DNA of 64,000 bases, from the NCBI RefSeq assembly GCF_000732195.1, contig NZ_JNNU01000018.1, forward strand, positions 51,444-115,443. Direction: 5' to 3'. The first letter of the stretch is position 1. Every line of letters begins with the position of its first letter. This document shows, piece by piece, positions 17,160 to 25,412 of the stretch. This DNA is from Neorhizobium vignae (GTDB taxonomy: Bacteria > Pseudomonadota > Alphaproteobacteria > Rhizobiales > Rhizobiaceae). The notes beneath the pieces are model-generated. The model saw only the letters and a list, made by a program, of their open reading frames with translations, searched no databases and was not told the DNA's origin. The position numbers and the translations under genes were made by a program.

Positions 17160-18263
17160 ATGGCCCAGCCCGCTCTCTTTACGCCCTTCCGCGTCCGCAA
17201 TCTCGATCTCCAGAACCGTATCGTCATCGCGCCCATGTGCCAATATTCGGCCGAGAACGGCTGCATGACCGATTGGCACCTCATCCATCTCGGCCAGCTC
17301 GCGCTTTCCGGCGCAGCGCTTCTGACGATCGAGGCAACCGGGGTCACCCCGGAAGGCCGCATCACCTATGCGGATGTCGGGCTTTATGACGATGCGACCG
17401 AGGCGGCGATGGCCCGCACGCTCGACAGTATCCGCAAATGGTCGGACATGCCGATCTCGGTGCAGCTCGCCCATGCCGGCCGCAAGGCCTCGACCGACAA
17501 GCCCTGGTTCGGCGGCAGCCAGATCGCCCCAGATCATCCGAACGGCTGGCAGACCGAGTCGGCATCGGCGATCCCCTTCAATCCGAAATACGTAGCCCCC
17601 GTCGCGCTCGACAAGAATGGGCTGAAGCGCGTGCGCGATGCGTTTGCGGCTTCCGCCGTGCGGGCAGCCAGGATCGGCCTTGATGCGATCCAGATCCATG
17701 CGGCGCACGGTTATCTGCTGCACCAGTTCCTGTCGCCGCTCTCCAACCAGCGGACCGACGAATATGGCGGCTCGCTCGAGAACCGGGCGCGTTTCCCGCT
17801 CGAAGTTTTCGAGGCCGTGCGCCAGGCCTTCCCGTCCGACAAGGCGGTGACGGTGCGCGTTTCGGCGACTGACTGGATCGACGGCGGACTCGACATCGAC
17901 CAGACCATCGCGTTTGCGCAGATGCTGGACGAAAAGGGGTGCGACGCCATCCATGTGTCGAGCGGCGGGCTGCATATCGAACAGAAAATCCCGCTCGGCC
18001 CGAACTACCAGGTGCCCTTGGCGCGCGCCGTCAAGGCTGCGGTGAAGATGCCGGTCGTGGCGGTCGGCCTGATCACCGAGCCGACACAGGCGGAAGCGAT
18101 CGTTTCGACCGGCGATGCGGATATCGTGGCGCTCGCGCGCGCGGTTCTCTACGATCCGCGCTGGCCCTGGCATGCGGCAGCGGAACTCGGCGCCCAGGTG
18201 AAGCCGGCACCGCAATATCTGCGCTGCCAGCCGTCGCAATTCAGGAACCTGTTTACCGCCTGA
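17160..18263 (+). CDS. Old yellow enzyme family NADPH dehydrogenase (YqjM/NamA-like)
   Basis: 367 residues, an FMN-binding TIM barrel. Signatures: RIVIAPMCQYSAENG (class II OYE cysteine near the flavin), QLAHAGRK, the HAAHGYLLHQFLSPLSNQR active-site and FMN region, and GGSLENRARF. It should reduce activated C=C bonds or nitro-type substrates. AAAGGA precedes the ATG. It starts 118 bases after the deaminase-like gene and converges with the operon ending at 18271. Physiological substrate unknown. Confidence 0.88.
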   Translation: MAQPALFTPFRVRNLDLQNRIVIAPMCQYSAENGCMTDWHLIHLGQLALSGAALLTIEATGVTPEGRITYADVGLYDDATEAAMARTLDSIRKWSDMPISVQLAHAGRKASTDKPWFGGSQIAPDHPNGWQTESASAIPFNPKYVAPVALDKNGLKRVRDAFAASAVRAARIGLDAIQIHAAHGYLLHQFLSPLSNQRTDEYGGSLENRARFPLEVFEAVRQAFPSDKAVTVRVSATDWIDGGLDIDQTIAFAQMLDEKGCDAIHVSSGGLHIEQKIPLGPNYQVPLARAVKAAVKMPVVAVGLITEPTQAEAIVSTGDADIVALARAVLYDPRWPWHAAAELGAQVKPAPQYLRCQPSQFRNLFTA

Positions 18264-18270
18264 GGAGGGC

Positions 18271-18774
18271 TCAGGCCTCTTCGTAGACCGCGTCGGCCGG
18301 CGCCAGAAGCAGCCGGTCGGCCATTTCCTGCTTCAGCCAAACCAGGCGCTCCTCTTCGGCCGGCGTCCGGTCCGGTTTGCGGCTGACAATAATGAATTCC
18401 TCGCGGACATGGCCTTCCTTGAGCTGCAAGGTCACGGTCTTACCGCGATAGCTGAGCTCGAAGACATAGCGTTCGAGAATATTGCCGCGCTCCGGCTTTT
18501 CGAGCCCGTGATCGACCGTATAGCGGCCTTCGGTCAGGCCACGCGTCACCATTTCGAAGGCGTCGCGGCCGCCGGGACCGCGGAACGCGGTGCGGATGAC
18601 GATCTCGCGGCGCTCCGGCGGGCCATCGGGGCTCAAGAGCGGCATGGCCCGCTGCATCACCTTGAAGGCATGGGCGACACCGCCCGGAAAGCCGAAGCCG
18701 TGGAAATGCATCATGTCCGCATAGGTGTAGGAGAGCGGCTTGCCGTCTTCGAGAACGTCGATTTTATCGGTCAT
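18271..18774 (-). CDS. Small FmdE-like protein of unknown function
   Basis: 167 residues. The segment MHFHGFGFPGGVAHAFKVMQ followed by GPGGRDAFEMVTRG resembles the HGH-x-PG and Asp-rich segments of FmdE (formylmethanofuran dehydrogenase subunit E-like) proteins. However, there are no cysteines at all, so the usual Cys-based metal site is absent and a His-rich one is possible. This is a weak family inference. Its ATG overlaps the upstream stop (ATGA), so it is the last coupled gene of the FecCD-like transporter operon. Confidence 0.55.
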   Translation of the reverse strand: MTDKIDVLEDGKPLSYTYADMMHFHGFGFPGGVAHAFKVMQRAMPLLSPDGPPERREIVIRTAFRGPGGRDAFEMVTRGLTEGRYTVDHGLEKPERGNILERYVFELSYRGKTVTLQLKEGHVREEFIIVSRKPDRTPAEEERLVWLKQEMADRLLLAPADAVYEEA

Positions 18775-19391
18775 TTTGTCCTTGCTCCGTCCAGCTCCTG
18801 GCGCATCCAGGGCAGAAAACCGTCCAGGAAGCGCGTCGTCGCCGGCATGAAATGTGACCCGTGATGAAAGCACGGGTCGAGGCTGGTGATGATCATGCGG
18901 CCGGGCGTCGTCACCTGGTCCACATAGAGAATGGGTTTTCCCTCGCCGTTGACGGCGAGCACGTCCGCACCTTCCGGTGGATCGAACCAGCCGTGCAGGT
19001 GCCAGGTGAGATCGTCCTGGCCGAGATGGCGGAACAGCGAATGATCGGGAGAGGCGATGCGGACGCCGAGATCGGCACCGGGCGTCAGCCACCACCACCA
19101 GTTCGTCACCTGCGGCGTGAAGGTTATGCCCGGAAGGAAGACGTCCCAGTTCGTCTCGCCGGTGGCGACGATCGTGCCGCCCTGATCGAGATAAGCGCGC
19201 AGCTGCACGGCATGCGGCGCCAGGCGATCGGCCGGCGTGCGGCAGGGAATGAAGACGACGGCGTGCTCGGCAAGATCCACGGAGGGCAGGTCTTCCGGCC
19301 GCACGAGCACGTCGAAATGATGGGCATAACGCGGCGCTTCGAGTGTCTCGATATGGTAATAGGCGCCGGGATGGATCGCGAGAATGCTCAT
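18771..19391 (-). CDS. Class I amidotransferase-like (ThuA/GATase1 fold) protein, second copy
   Basis: 206 residues starting MSILAIHPGAYYHIETL. Alternating strands and helices with AVVFIPCRTPADRL, QLRAYLDQGGTIVATGETN and a late HHGSHFMPATTRFLDGFLPW fit the flavodoxin-like GATase1/ThuA fold. I cannot place a catalytic triad with confidence. Start and stop overlap the neighbouring genes, so it is co-translated with the similar-sized 19391-20005 product. Confidence 0.6.
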   Translation of the reverse strand: MSILAIHPGAYYHIETLEAPRYAHHFDVLVRPEDLPSVDLAEHAVVFIPCRTPADRLAPHAVQLRAYLDQGGTIVATGETNWDVFLPGITFTPQVTNWWWWLTPGADLGVRIASPDHSLFRHLGQDDLTWHLHGWFDPPEGADVLAVNGEGKPILYVDQVTTPGRMIITSLDPCFHHGSHFMPATTRFLDGFLPWMRQELDGARTK

Positions 19392-20005
19392 CAGTTCAGC
19401 TCTCCGGCAAGCCAGGCGACGGCGCGGCTCGCCAACTGCTTCTTGATTTCGGGATCGTCGCCACAACCCCAGAATTCGTTACCGGCATGGCTGAGAAACT
19501 CACCGCCCTGCGGCCGGGCCCAGACCCAGTCGATCGGGATTTGTGTCGGGCCGAGCGCATTGATGACAACGGCGCCTTCGGGCGGCGGGTTGTGGCCGCG
19601 GCCGTAGAAGCCGGCGACGCCATGGTTGGTTTCCAGCATTTTCTGGTCGATGCCCGCAAAGATCGGGTGCTCGGAAAGCCGCGTCTGCACGAAATCCACC
19701 CGCTTCGGATTGGGGATTGGCTGATAGGTGCCGAGTTCGGCCAAGATCGGGCGAAGGATATGGCCGTGATAGATCCAGCGGCCGCCGCGGTCGAGGAACG
19801 CGGTAACATCGGTTGAGAATCGCTGGAAACCGATCTGGTCGAGATGCGTGGTGGTGATCAGCCCGCGCGCCGTCGCGAAATCCTCGCCGGTCAGCTCCAT
19901 CTCGCGCACGATCTTCATGAGGCCAGAGGCGATGGCATCGCCGAACAGCGGCGCGGTCATCGAATACGGTTCCTGGTAGTGCGACTGGATCATCAGGATG
20001 GTCAT
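19391..20005 (-). CDS. Class I amidotransferase-like (ThuA/GATase1 fold) protein, first copy
   Basis: 204 residues, MTILMIQSHYQEPYSM. Features such as TDVTAFLDRGGRWIYHGHI, HPIFAGIDQKMLETNHGVAGFYGRGHN and FLSHAGNEFWGCGDDP suggest a GATase1-like Rossmann fold with conserved His and Cys. No signal peptide, so cytoplasmic. The stop shares one base with the next ATG (TGATG); the start overlaps the ABC ATPase stop. Function unknown; it may process the imported ligand. Confidence 0.6.
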   Translation of the reverse strand: MTILMIQSHYQEPYSMTAPLFGDAIASGLMKIVREMELTGEDFATARGLITTTHLDQIGFQRFSTDVTAFLDRGGRWIYHGHILRPILAELGTYQPIPNPKRVDFVQTRLSEHPIFAGIDQKMLETNHGVAGFYGRGHNPPPEGAVVINALGPTQIPIDWVWARPQGGEFLSHAGNEFWGCGDDPEIKKQLASRAVAWLAGELN

Positions 20006-20763
20006 GCGGCACGAATTCCTGCAAAGGCGGGCAGAACGGCCCGATGGGTTTCGCCGGACGGACCGGCGAGTTCGACGACGCGCATCGGCACGCCATAGAG
20101 GCTTTCCAGATGTTCCGGCGTGATCGTCTCGGCGACCGGGCCGAAGAGCGGGGGCTGGCCGTCCGGCATCATCAGCAGCGCATCGTCGGCGGAGGACAGC
20201 GCGTGGTTCGGATCGTGGGTGGTGAAGACGATCGCCTTGTCGCGCGGATGGCGCAGCGTATTGAGCAAGGTCAGCAGCCGTTCCTGGTTGTGCAGATCGA
20301 GGGCGGCTGCCGGTTCGTCGAGAACCAGCACCTGCGAGCCCGTCGCGATCGCGCGGGCAAGCAGCACGAGCTGGCGCTCGCCGCCGGAAAGGCGGTCGAA
20401 ATAGTGATCGGTGAAACGCGCGGCACCGGCCCGTTCCAGCGCCGAACGGGCGATCCTGAAATCCTCCGGTCCCGGCTGGCCGAAAATGCCGAGATGCGCG
20501 GCGCGGCCCATGACCACGACGTCAAGCGCGCGGTAACGCTGGTTGCTGGTACCGGTCTGCGGCACATAACCGACGATATCGGGCGCGACCCTGCGGCCGG
20601 CGTCGAGCTGCTGGAAACCGAGCATCGCCTTCAGCGTCGTCGTCTTGCCGCGCCCGTTCGGGCCGAGGATGGCGAGCGTGCGGCCGACCGGGACCGAGAA
20701 GCTTAAGGCTTCGATGATGATGCGCGATCCGAAACGGACGGTGGCGCCTTCGAGGCCGATCAT
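20002..20763 (-). CDS. ABC transporter ATP-binding protein (FecE/BtuD-like)
   Basis: 253 residues: Walker A GPNGRGKTT, Q-loop YVPQTGT, signature LSGGERQLVLLARAI, Walker B VLVLDEPAAALDLHNQ, switch His in TTHDPNHAL. Lacks the PotA-type C-terminal domain, as expected for iron-siderophore/cobalamin-type importers. The ATG overlaps the permease stop (ATGA). Confidence 0.88.
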   Translation of the reverse strand: MIGLEGATVRFGSRIIIEALSFSVPVGRTLAILGPNGRGKTTTLKAMLGFQQLDAGRRVAPDIVGYVPQTGTSNQRYRALDVVVMGRAAHLGIFGQPGPEDFRIARSALERAGAARFTDHYFDRLSGGERQLVLLARAIATGSQVLVLDEPAAALDLHNQERLLTLLNTLRHPRDKAIVFTTHDPNHALSSADDALLMMPDGQPPLFGPVAETITPEHLESLYGVPMRVVELAGPSGETHRAVLPAFAGIRAA

Positions 20764-21821
20764 GAGCCGTTCCTTTCGCGGTAGTGATTGCGCAGGAGCA
20801 TTGCGAAAATCGGCGCGCCGACCAGGGCGGTGATGACGCCGAGCGGGATTTCGGCGGCGGTCGCGGTGCGAGCGAGCGTATCGATGATCACCATGAAACC
20901 GGCGCCAAGCACGACCGAGGCAGGCAACAGCGCGCGATGGTCGTGGCCGACGAGCAGTCGGGAGGCATGCGGAATGACGATGCCGATCCAGCCGATGATG
21001 CCGGAGACAGCCACCTGACTGCCGACGATGACGGCGATCAGCCCGAAGACCAGCCAGCGCTCGCGGTTCGTCCTGGCGCCAAGGCTCTGGGCTTCCGCTT
21101 CGTCCAGCGACAGGATGTTGAGCCGGAAGCGCAGCATCCAGAGAAGCACGCCGCCGATGATGAGGCCGGGTGCGGCGATCAGCGTGCGTTCCCAGGTCGC
21201 GGTCGCGAAGGATCCCATCAGCCAGTAGACGATGGCCGGAAGCGAGGTGTTGGGGTCGGCGACGAACTGCAGCAGCGAGACGACGGCGGAGAACATCGAG
21301 CTGACCACGAGGCCGGAAAGGATCACCGTGATCGTTTCGCTGCGGCCGTTGACGCGCGCAATCAGGCCGACGAGGATCACCGCCGCCATGCCGGAGATGA
21401 AGACCATGGCGATCAGCGGGAAACCCCAGATGCCGAGCATGATGCCGAGCGCGCCGCCGAAGGCCGCTCCCTGCGAAATCCCGAGGATATCCGGCGAGAC
21501 CAGCGGATTGCGGAAAACGCCCTGCAGGGCCGCACCCGACAGGGCGAGCCCGGCGCCGGCGAGCGCTGCCAGCACGACGCGCGGCGCCCGGACCAGAAGA
21601 ACGATGCGCTCCTCGATCGTGGTGAGCTCCCGCCACGGATCGGTGACGCCGAGCCAGATCAGCTCCAGCGCCCGACTGGCCGGAACCGAGAAACGGCCGA
21701 CGCAGAGGCTGACCACGAAGGCGACCGCAAACAGCGCCAGCAAGGCTGCAAAAACCAGCGCCTGCCGGGCCAGATGCGAGCGGACCATCGGAGCCGCCTC
21801 GTCTTCAGTCAGCGCCGCCAT
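20760..21821 (-). CDS. FecCD/BtuC-type ABC transporter permease
   Basis: 353 residues, about ten transmembrane helices. It carries the FecCD signatures RAPRVVLAALAGAGLALSGA and GVFRNPLVSPDILGISQGAA, and the late GWIGIVIPHASRLLVGHDHR motif. One permease gene would make a homodimeric channel. Immediately downstream of a 5'-truncated binding-protein gene, so the system may be inactive or use another binding protein. Confidence 0.9.
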   Translation of the reverse strand: MAALTEDEAAPMVRSHLARQALVFAALLALFAVAFVVSLCVGRFSVPASRALELIWLGVTDPWRELTTIEERIVLLVRAPRVVLAALAGAGLALSGAALQGVFRNPLVSPDILGISQGAAFGGALGIMLGIWGFPLIAMVFISGMAAVILVGLIARVNGRSETITVILSGLVVSSMFSAVVSLLQFVADPNTSLPAIVYWLMGSFATATWERTLIAAPGLIIGGVLLWMLRFRLNILSLDEAEAQSLGARTNRERWLVFGLIAVIVGSQVAVSGIIGWIGIVIPHASRLLVGHDHRALLPASVVLGAGFMVIIDTLARTATAAEIPLGVITALVGAPIFAMLLRNHYRERNGS

Positions 21822-21824
21822 GAC

Positions 21825-22691
21825 CTACTTCGCCTTGAACTGAGCGTAGTTGGCCGAGCCGCTCTGTTCTTTCATCCACAGGATGCCATCGATATCAGCA
21901 TCGGTGATGTCGTAGTTGTAGAGGGTCTTGTAGGCGGTCTTCATCTCGGCGCGCAGATCGTATTTGAAGACGTCTGGCTGGGTGACATTGGCCGTCCACA
22001 TCCAGGCCAGGGGCGATTCCTGGTTCGGCGGATCCCAGCGATAACCGCCGAGCGGCATCTTGTAGACGCGCTTGTTCCTGGCCGCCTTGGTCAGCGACAG
22101 GATCGGGTCGTTATAGACCCAATCGACGTTGAGCCTGGCTTCGAAGGCGTTGAGGAAGATGATTTCCGGATCCCACTGAGCGATCTGCTCCTTGTTGATG
22201 GTCACCGTGCCGTTGAGTTCGGCCGAGGCGTTCCTGCCGCCGACGAGTTCCATGTACCAGGCGTTGTAGCTGCCCTTGGTTCCCGTCGTGGCAATCTCCG
22301 TGAGAGCGCGGGCTATGTAAAGCGTGGTCGGCTTCTTGTCCTGCGGGATCGCCTTGGCCTTGGCCTCGATGTCCTTCTGCACCCGGTCGCGCCACTCGAC
22401 CAGTTCCTTGATGCGCTCCGGCTTGCCGATCGCCTTGGAGGTCATCGTCATGTAGTCGCGGGTCAGCTGCTCGGTTCCGTAGAGGATCAGCATGGCGTTG
22501 AGGCCGGCATTGGTGATCGGGGCGACGATATCGTTGCCGCGGCCGCCCCACTGGATGACGAGATCGGGATTGGTCGCCGTCAGCGCCTCGATATTCGGCA
22601 CGAAATTCGGCGCGGTCACATCGGACGGGATGTCCTTGGTTTCCGGAAAGATCTTGCTCAGGATGCCAACCTGGTCGCTCGGCCGGCGCAT
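21825..22691 (-). pseudogene. 5'-truncated FecB/BtuF-type periplasmic binding protein gene
   Basis: 288 codons matching the body of an iron-complex-type binding protein (NIEALTATNPDLVIQWGG, then the lobe 2 region to the normal C-terminus). No signal peptide and no first ~70-80 residues of lobe 1 are present. The first usable ATG (22691) is preceded directly by an in-frame TGA, and the upstream DNA belongs to a rightward deoxyribosyltransferase-like gene. A protein made from here could not be exported by Sec. The junction lies in about 22690-22760. Three coupled downstream genes remain open, suggesting a recent event. Confidence 0.75.
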
Positions 22692-22761
22692 TCATGCTCG
22701 CAATGCACCGGACAGGACGCTATGGAACATTTGGTACCGACCGATTCATCAGAGGATTTTC

Positions 22762-23319
22762 ATGCCGACCATCTATCTCGCCGGCCCCGAAGTATTTTTG
22801 CCCGACGCCCAGATCGTGATGGGCGAGAAGCGCCGGCTCGCCCGCAGCTTCGGTTTTGAGCCGACCGGTCCCGGCAGCGACGAAAACCAGGCGCCCGTAG
22901 GCCAGCTGACGGCAGCCGCGATCTACCAGCGCAACGATGGCGCGATGCGGCGGGCGGATGTCTGCCTCGCCAATATCACGCCGTTCCGCGGCATCAGCGC
23001 CGATCCCGGCACCGTCTACGAAATCGGCTTCATGATCGCGCTCGGCAAACGGGTCTGGGCCTATACCAACCACCCCGACGACTATGGCACGCGGGTGCGG
23101 TCGATCTGGTATTCCGGGCTCGAGATCGACGAGAGCAGCGGGAGACCTCGGGGGCCGGACGGCCTGTCGATCGAGAACCATGGCAAAGCCGACAATCTGA
23201 TGATCGACCTCGGCATCGAGGAAGGTGGCGGCCGGGTCATTCGCGCCGCCGCACTGCCCGCCGACCCGGAACGGGACCTGGCCGCCTATACCGAGGCCTT
23301 GCGACACTTGCGCGGTTAG
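22762..23319 (+). CDS. Nucleoside 2-deoxyribosyltransferase-like protein
   Basis: 185 residues. The YLAGPEVF start, DGAMRRADVCLANITPFRG and DPGTVYEIGFMIALGK are hallmarks of this family (Asp in the GP-x-VF region and the Glu of YEIGF near the catalytic site). Members exchange or hydrolyse the base of deoxynucleosides or related nucleotides. AGAGGA precedes the ATG. Its stop overlaps the stop of the convergent GntR gene. Its start abuts the truncated binding-protein gene. Confidence 0.82.
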   Translation: MPTIYLAGPEVFLPDAQIVMGEKRRLARSFGFEPTGPGSDENQAPVGQLTAAAIYQRNDGAMRRADVCLANITPFRGISADPGTVYEIGFMIALGKRVWAYTNHPDDYGTRVRSIWYSGLEIDESSGRPRGPDGLSIENHGKADNLMIDLGIEEGGGRVIRAAALPADPERDLAAYTEALRHLRG

Positions 23320-24044
23320 GCGAGCGACAGGGCGTCCTTGAGACCCGAGCCCTGCTTCAACTGAAGATCGAGATCCGCCTCGATATGGTCGATGTGGTGG
23401 ATCATGAGCTTGGCGGCGCGCTCGCCGTCGCCCTTTTCCAGGGCGTCGAGAACGGCAGTATGCTCGGAATGCCCGCAGCTCGACACGCCGGAGCGGCCAT
23501 AGAGCGCGATCACCAGCGATGAACGCGCAACGAGTTCGTCCATGAAGCGCTGCAGGATGACATTGCCGGCAACGGAGGCAAGCATCAGGTGGAAATCGCC
23601 GGACGCCTTGATCTCGGCGCGGCGAGCGGCCGGACCGCGCTCGTTCAGATAACGCTGTTCCTCGTCGAGCTGACGACGGAACTTCGCAATGTCCTCAGGC
23701 GTGATCCGCTCGACCGCGGCCGCGACGATGCCGGGCTCGATCAGCCGGCGGGACGCAAAAATCTGCCGCGCCTCTTCCGGCGACGGATTGGAGACGAAGG
23801 CGCCGCGATTGCGTTCGGTCTTCACCAGGCCTTCGAAGGCGAGCATCTGCAGGGCGGCGCGGGCAACCGTGCGGCTGACGTCGAACAGGGAGCCGACTTC
23901 GCTTTCGGAAAGTTTCGTGCCGGGCGCCAGACGTCGGTCGATGATCGCATTCCGCAAGGTTTCCCGAATCGCCATGGAGCGGTCTTCCTGAGAGCGGTCC
24001 TCTGGCGCGGTATCCGTAAAATTGATTTTTTCGCTGATATTCAT
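23316..24044 (-). CDS. GntR-family (FadR subfamily, FCD domain) transcriptional regulator
   Basis: 242 residues. Winged-helix domain (about 22-90, GTKLSESEVGSLFDVSRTVARAALQMLAFEGLV) and a C-terminal all-helical FCD ligand domain with FHLMLASVAGN and the metal-ligand-type histidines in HSEHTAVLDAL and HHIDHIEADLD. Divergent from the ABC/racemase operon at 24285, which it probably controls, perhaps with a ureide or amino-acid-derived ligand. The ATG at 24044 is chosen; a longer in-frame start (24215) translates into non-domain sequence across the promoter. The ribosome site is weak. Confidence 0.85.
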   Translation of the reverse strand: MNISEKINFTDTAPEDRSQEDRSMAIRETLRNAIIDRRLAPGTKLSESEVGSLFDVSRTVARAALQMLAFEGLVKTERNRGAFVSNPSPEEARQIFASRRLIEPGIVAAAVERITPEDIAKFRRQLDEEQRYLNERGPAARRAEIKASGDFHLMLASVAGNVILQRFMDELVARSSLVIALYGRSGVSSCGHSEHTAVLDALEKGDGERAAKLMIHHIDHIEADLDLQLKQGSGLKDALSLA

Positions 24045-24238
24045 CACTGCGGCCCAATGTACGGCCTTTGTAACCCGAGTGTCTACCGGATGCCAAGCAA
24101 CTTGTTTTTGATCCAACACCAAGATTGCATACGATTTGCCCAATGGATCGAAAACGATCGCCTGATTTTTGCGCACCAGTAAAACCCGACCGCTGACCCG
24201 TTCAGGTAAACTCAAGCCTTTCTAGACGTTTAATCGAG

Positions 24239-24255
24239 TTGGCATGGCTGATGCA
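24239..24255 (+). promoter_or_regulatory. Sigma-54-like -24/-12 promoter element
   Basis: TTGGCATGGCTGATGCA matches the RpoN consensus YTGGCACGRNNNTTGCW at all but two positions, with GG and GC exactly 10 bases apart. Predicted start is near 24266, about 19 bases before the ATG of the ABC ATPase gene. Inference from sequence only. Confidence 0.6.
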
Positions 24256-24284
24256 TAACAATATCAGACGCAAGGGAGCGCCTG

Positions 24285-25376
24285 ATGAGCAAAGCCGCCG
24301 AAATCGACATCGCTTCAGTCTCTAAGATCTACGGAACAACCACTGCCGTTCACGCGATCAGCTTGAAGATTCCCGCCGGAACCTATTGCTGCCTGCTCGG
24401 CCCTTCCGGTTGCGGCAAGACCTCGACGCTCCGGATGATCGCGGGGCACGAGAGCATTTCCTCGGGCGACGTCCGCCTCGGCAATACCGTCGTCACCGAC
24501 CTGCCTCCGGCCAAACGCGGCACGGCGATGATGTTCCAGTCCTATGCCCTATTCCCGCATCTCGACCTCATCGACAACATCGCCTTCAGCCTGAAGATGA
24601 AGGGCGTCGACAAGGACGAACGGCGCGCCAAGGCGATGGACATGCTGCGACTGATGCAACTCGAAGCCTATGCGACCCGCCGTCCGGCCCAGCTTTCCGG
24701 CGGCCAGCAGCAGCGCGTGGCGCTGGCCCGCGCGCTGATCACCGATCCGGAAGCGCTGCTTCTCGACGAACCGCTCTCGGCGCTCGACCCGTTCCTGAAG
24801 ATCCGCATGCGCGCGGAACTGAAGAAGCTGCAGACATCGCTCGGCATCACCTTCGTGCATGTGACGCACAGCCAGGAGGAGGCGATGGCGCTCGCCGACC
24901 TGATCGTCGTCATGAACGATGGCCGGATCGAACAGGCCGCCCATCCGCGCGTGGTGTTCGAAAAGCCGGCCACCGCCTTCGTCGCCAAATTCATGGGCGA
25001 TCACAATGTCATTTCCGGCCGGGTGACACAGAGTTCCGGCGACAAGCTGATGTTGTCCGTGCCTGCAGGTGGCGATTTCCTGGCCACCGATGACGGCGCA
25101 GCCGGGCTGACCGACACCGCCGACATCGCCATCCGCACGGACCATGTCCGCATCGGCGAGCCTTCGGAAAAAGGCCTCGGATTCACCGGCTCGGTTTCCA
25201 ACGTCGAATATCGCGGCTCCTCGGTAAAACTCTCGGTGAACGGCGCCGGGATCGAGGATTTCACCGCGATCCTGACCGACGCCGAGTTTTTCGCCAATCC
25301 GGTCAAGGTCGGAGAAGCGATCCCGCTTTCCTGGGGCCGCGAGGACGCGATCGTCCTCGGTCGCCTCAAGAACTGA
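24285..25376 (+). CDS. ABC transporter ATP-binding protein (PotA-like)
   Basis: 363 residues: Walker A GPSGCGKTS, signature LSGGQQQRVALARALI, Walker B LLLDEPLSALDPF, switch His in VTHSQEEAM, and a TOBE C-terminal domain. AAGGGAG precedes the ATG. First gene of a rightward operon (ATPase, binding protein, two permeases, racemase, acetyltransferase). The racemase and the nearby ureidoglycine aminohydrolase suggest import of a hydantoin, ureide or amino-acid derivative rather than a polyamine. Confidence 0.88.
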   Translation: MSKAAEIDIASVSKIYGTTTAVHAISLKIPAGTYCCLLGPSGCGKTSTLRMIAGHESISSGDVRLGNTVVTDLPPAKRGTAMMFQSYALFPHLDLIDNIAFSLKMKGVDKDERRAKAMDMLRLMQLEAYATRRPAQLSGGQQQRVALARALITDPEALLLDEPLSALDPFLKIRMRAELKKLQTSLGITFVHVTHSQEEAMALADLIVVMNDGRIEQAAHPRVVFEKPATAFVAKFMGDHNVISGRVTQSSGDKLMLSVPAGGDFLATDDGAAGLTDTADIAIRTDHVRIGEPSEKGLGFTGSVSNVEYRGSSVKLSVNGAGIEDFTAILTDAEFFANPVKVGEAIPLSWGREDAIVLGRLKN

Positions 25377-25412
25377 TGCCACCAAAAAACTCAACCAGAG
25401 GAGAACAGGGCA

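Noticed and set aside
20784..22859. 691-codon open frame opposite the FecCD permease and binding-protein genes
   Set aside because: Charged, repetitive antisense translation; the sense strand has clear FecCD motifs.
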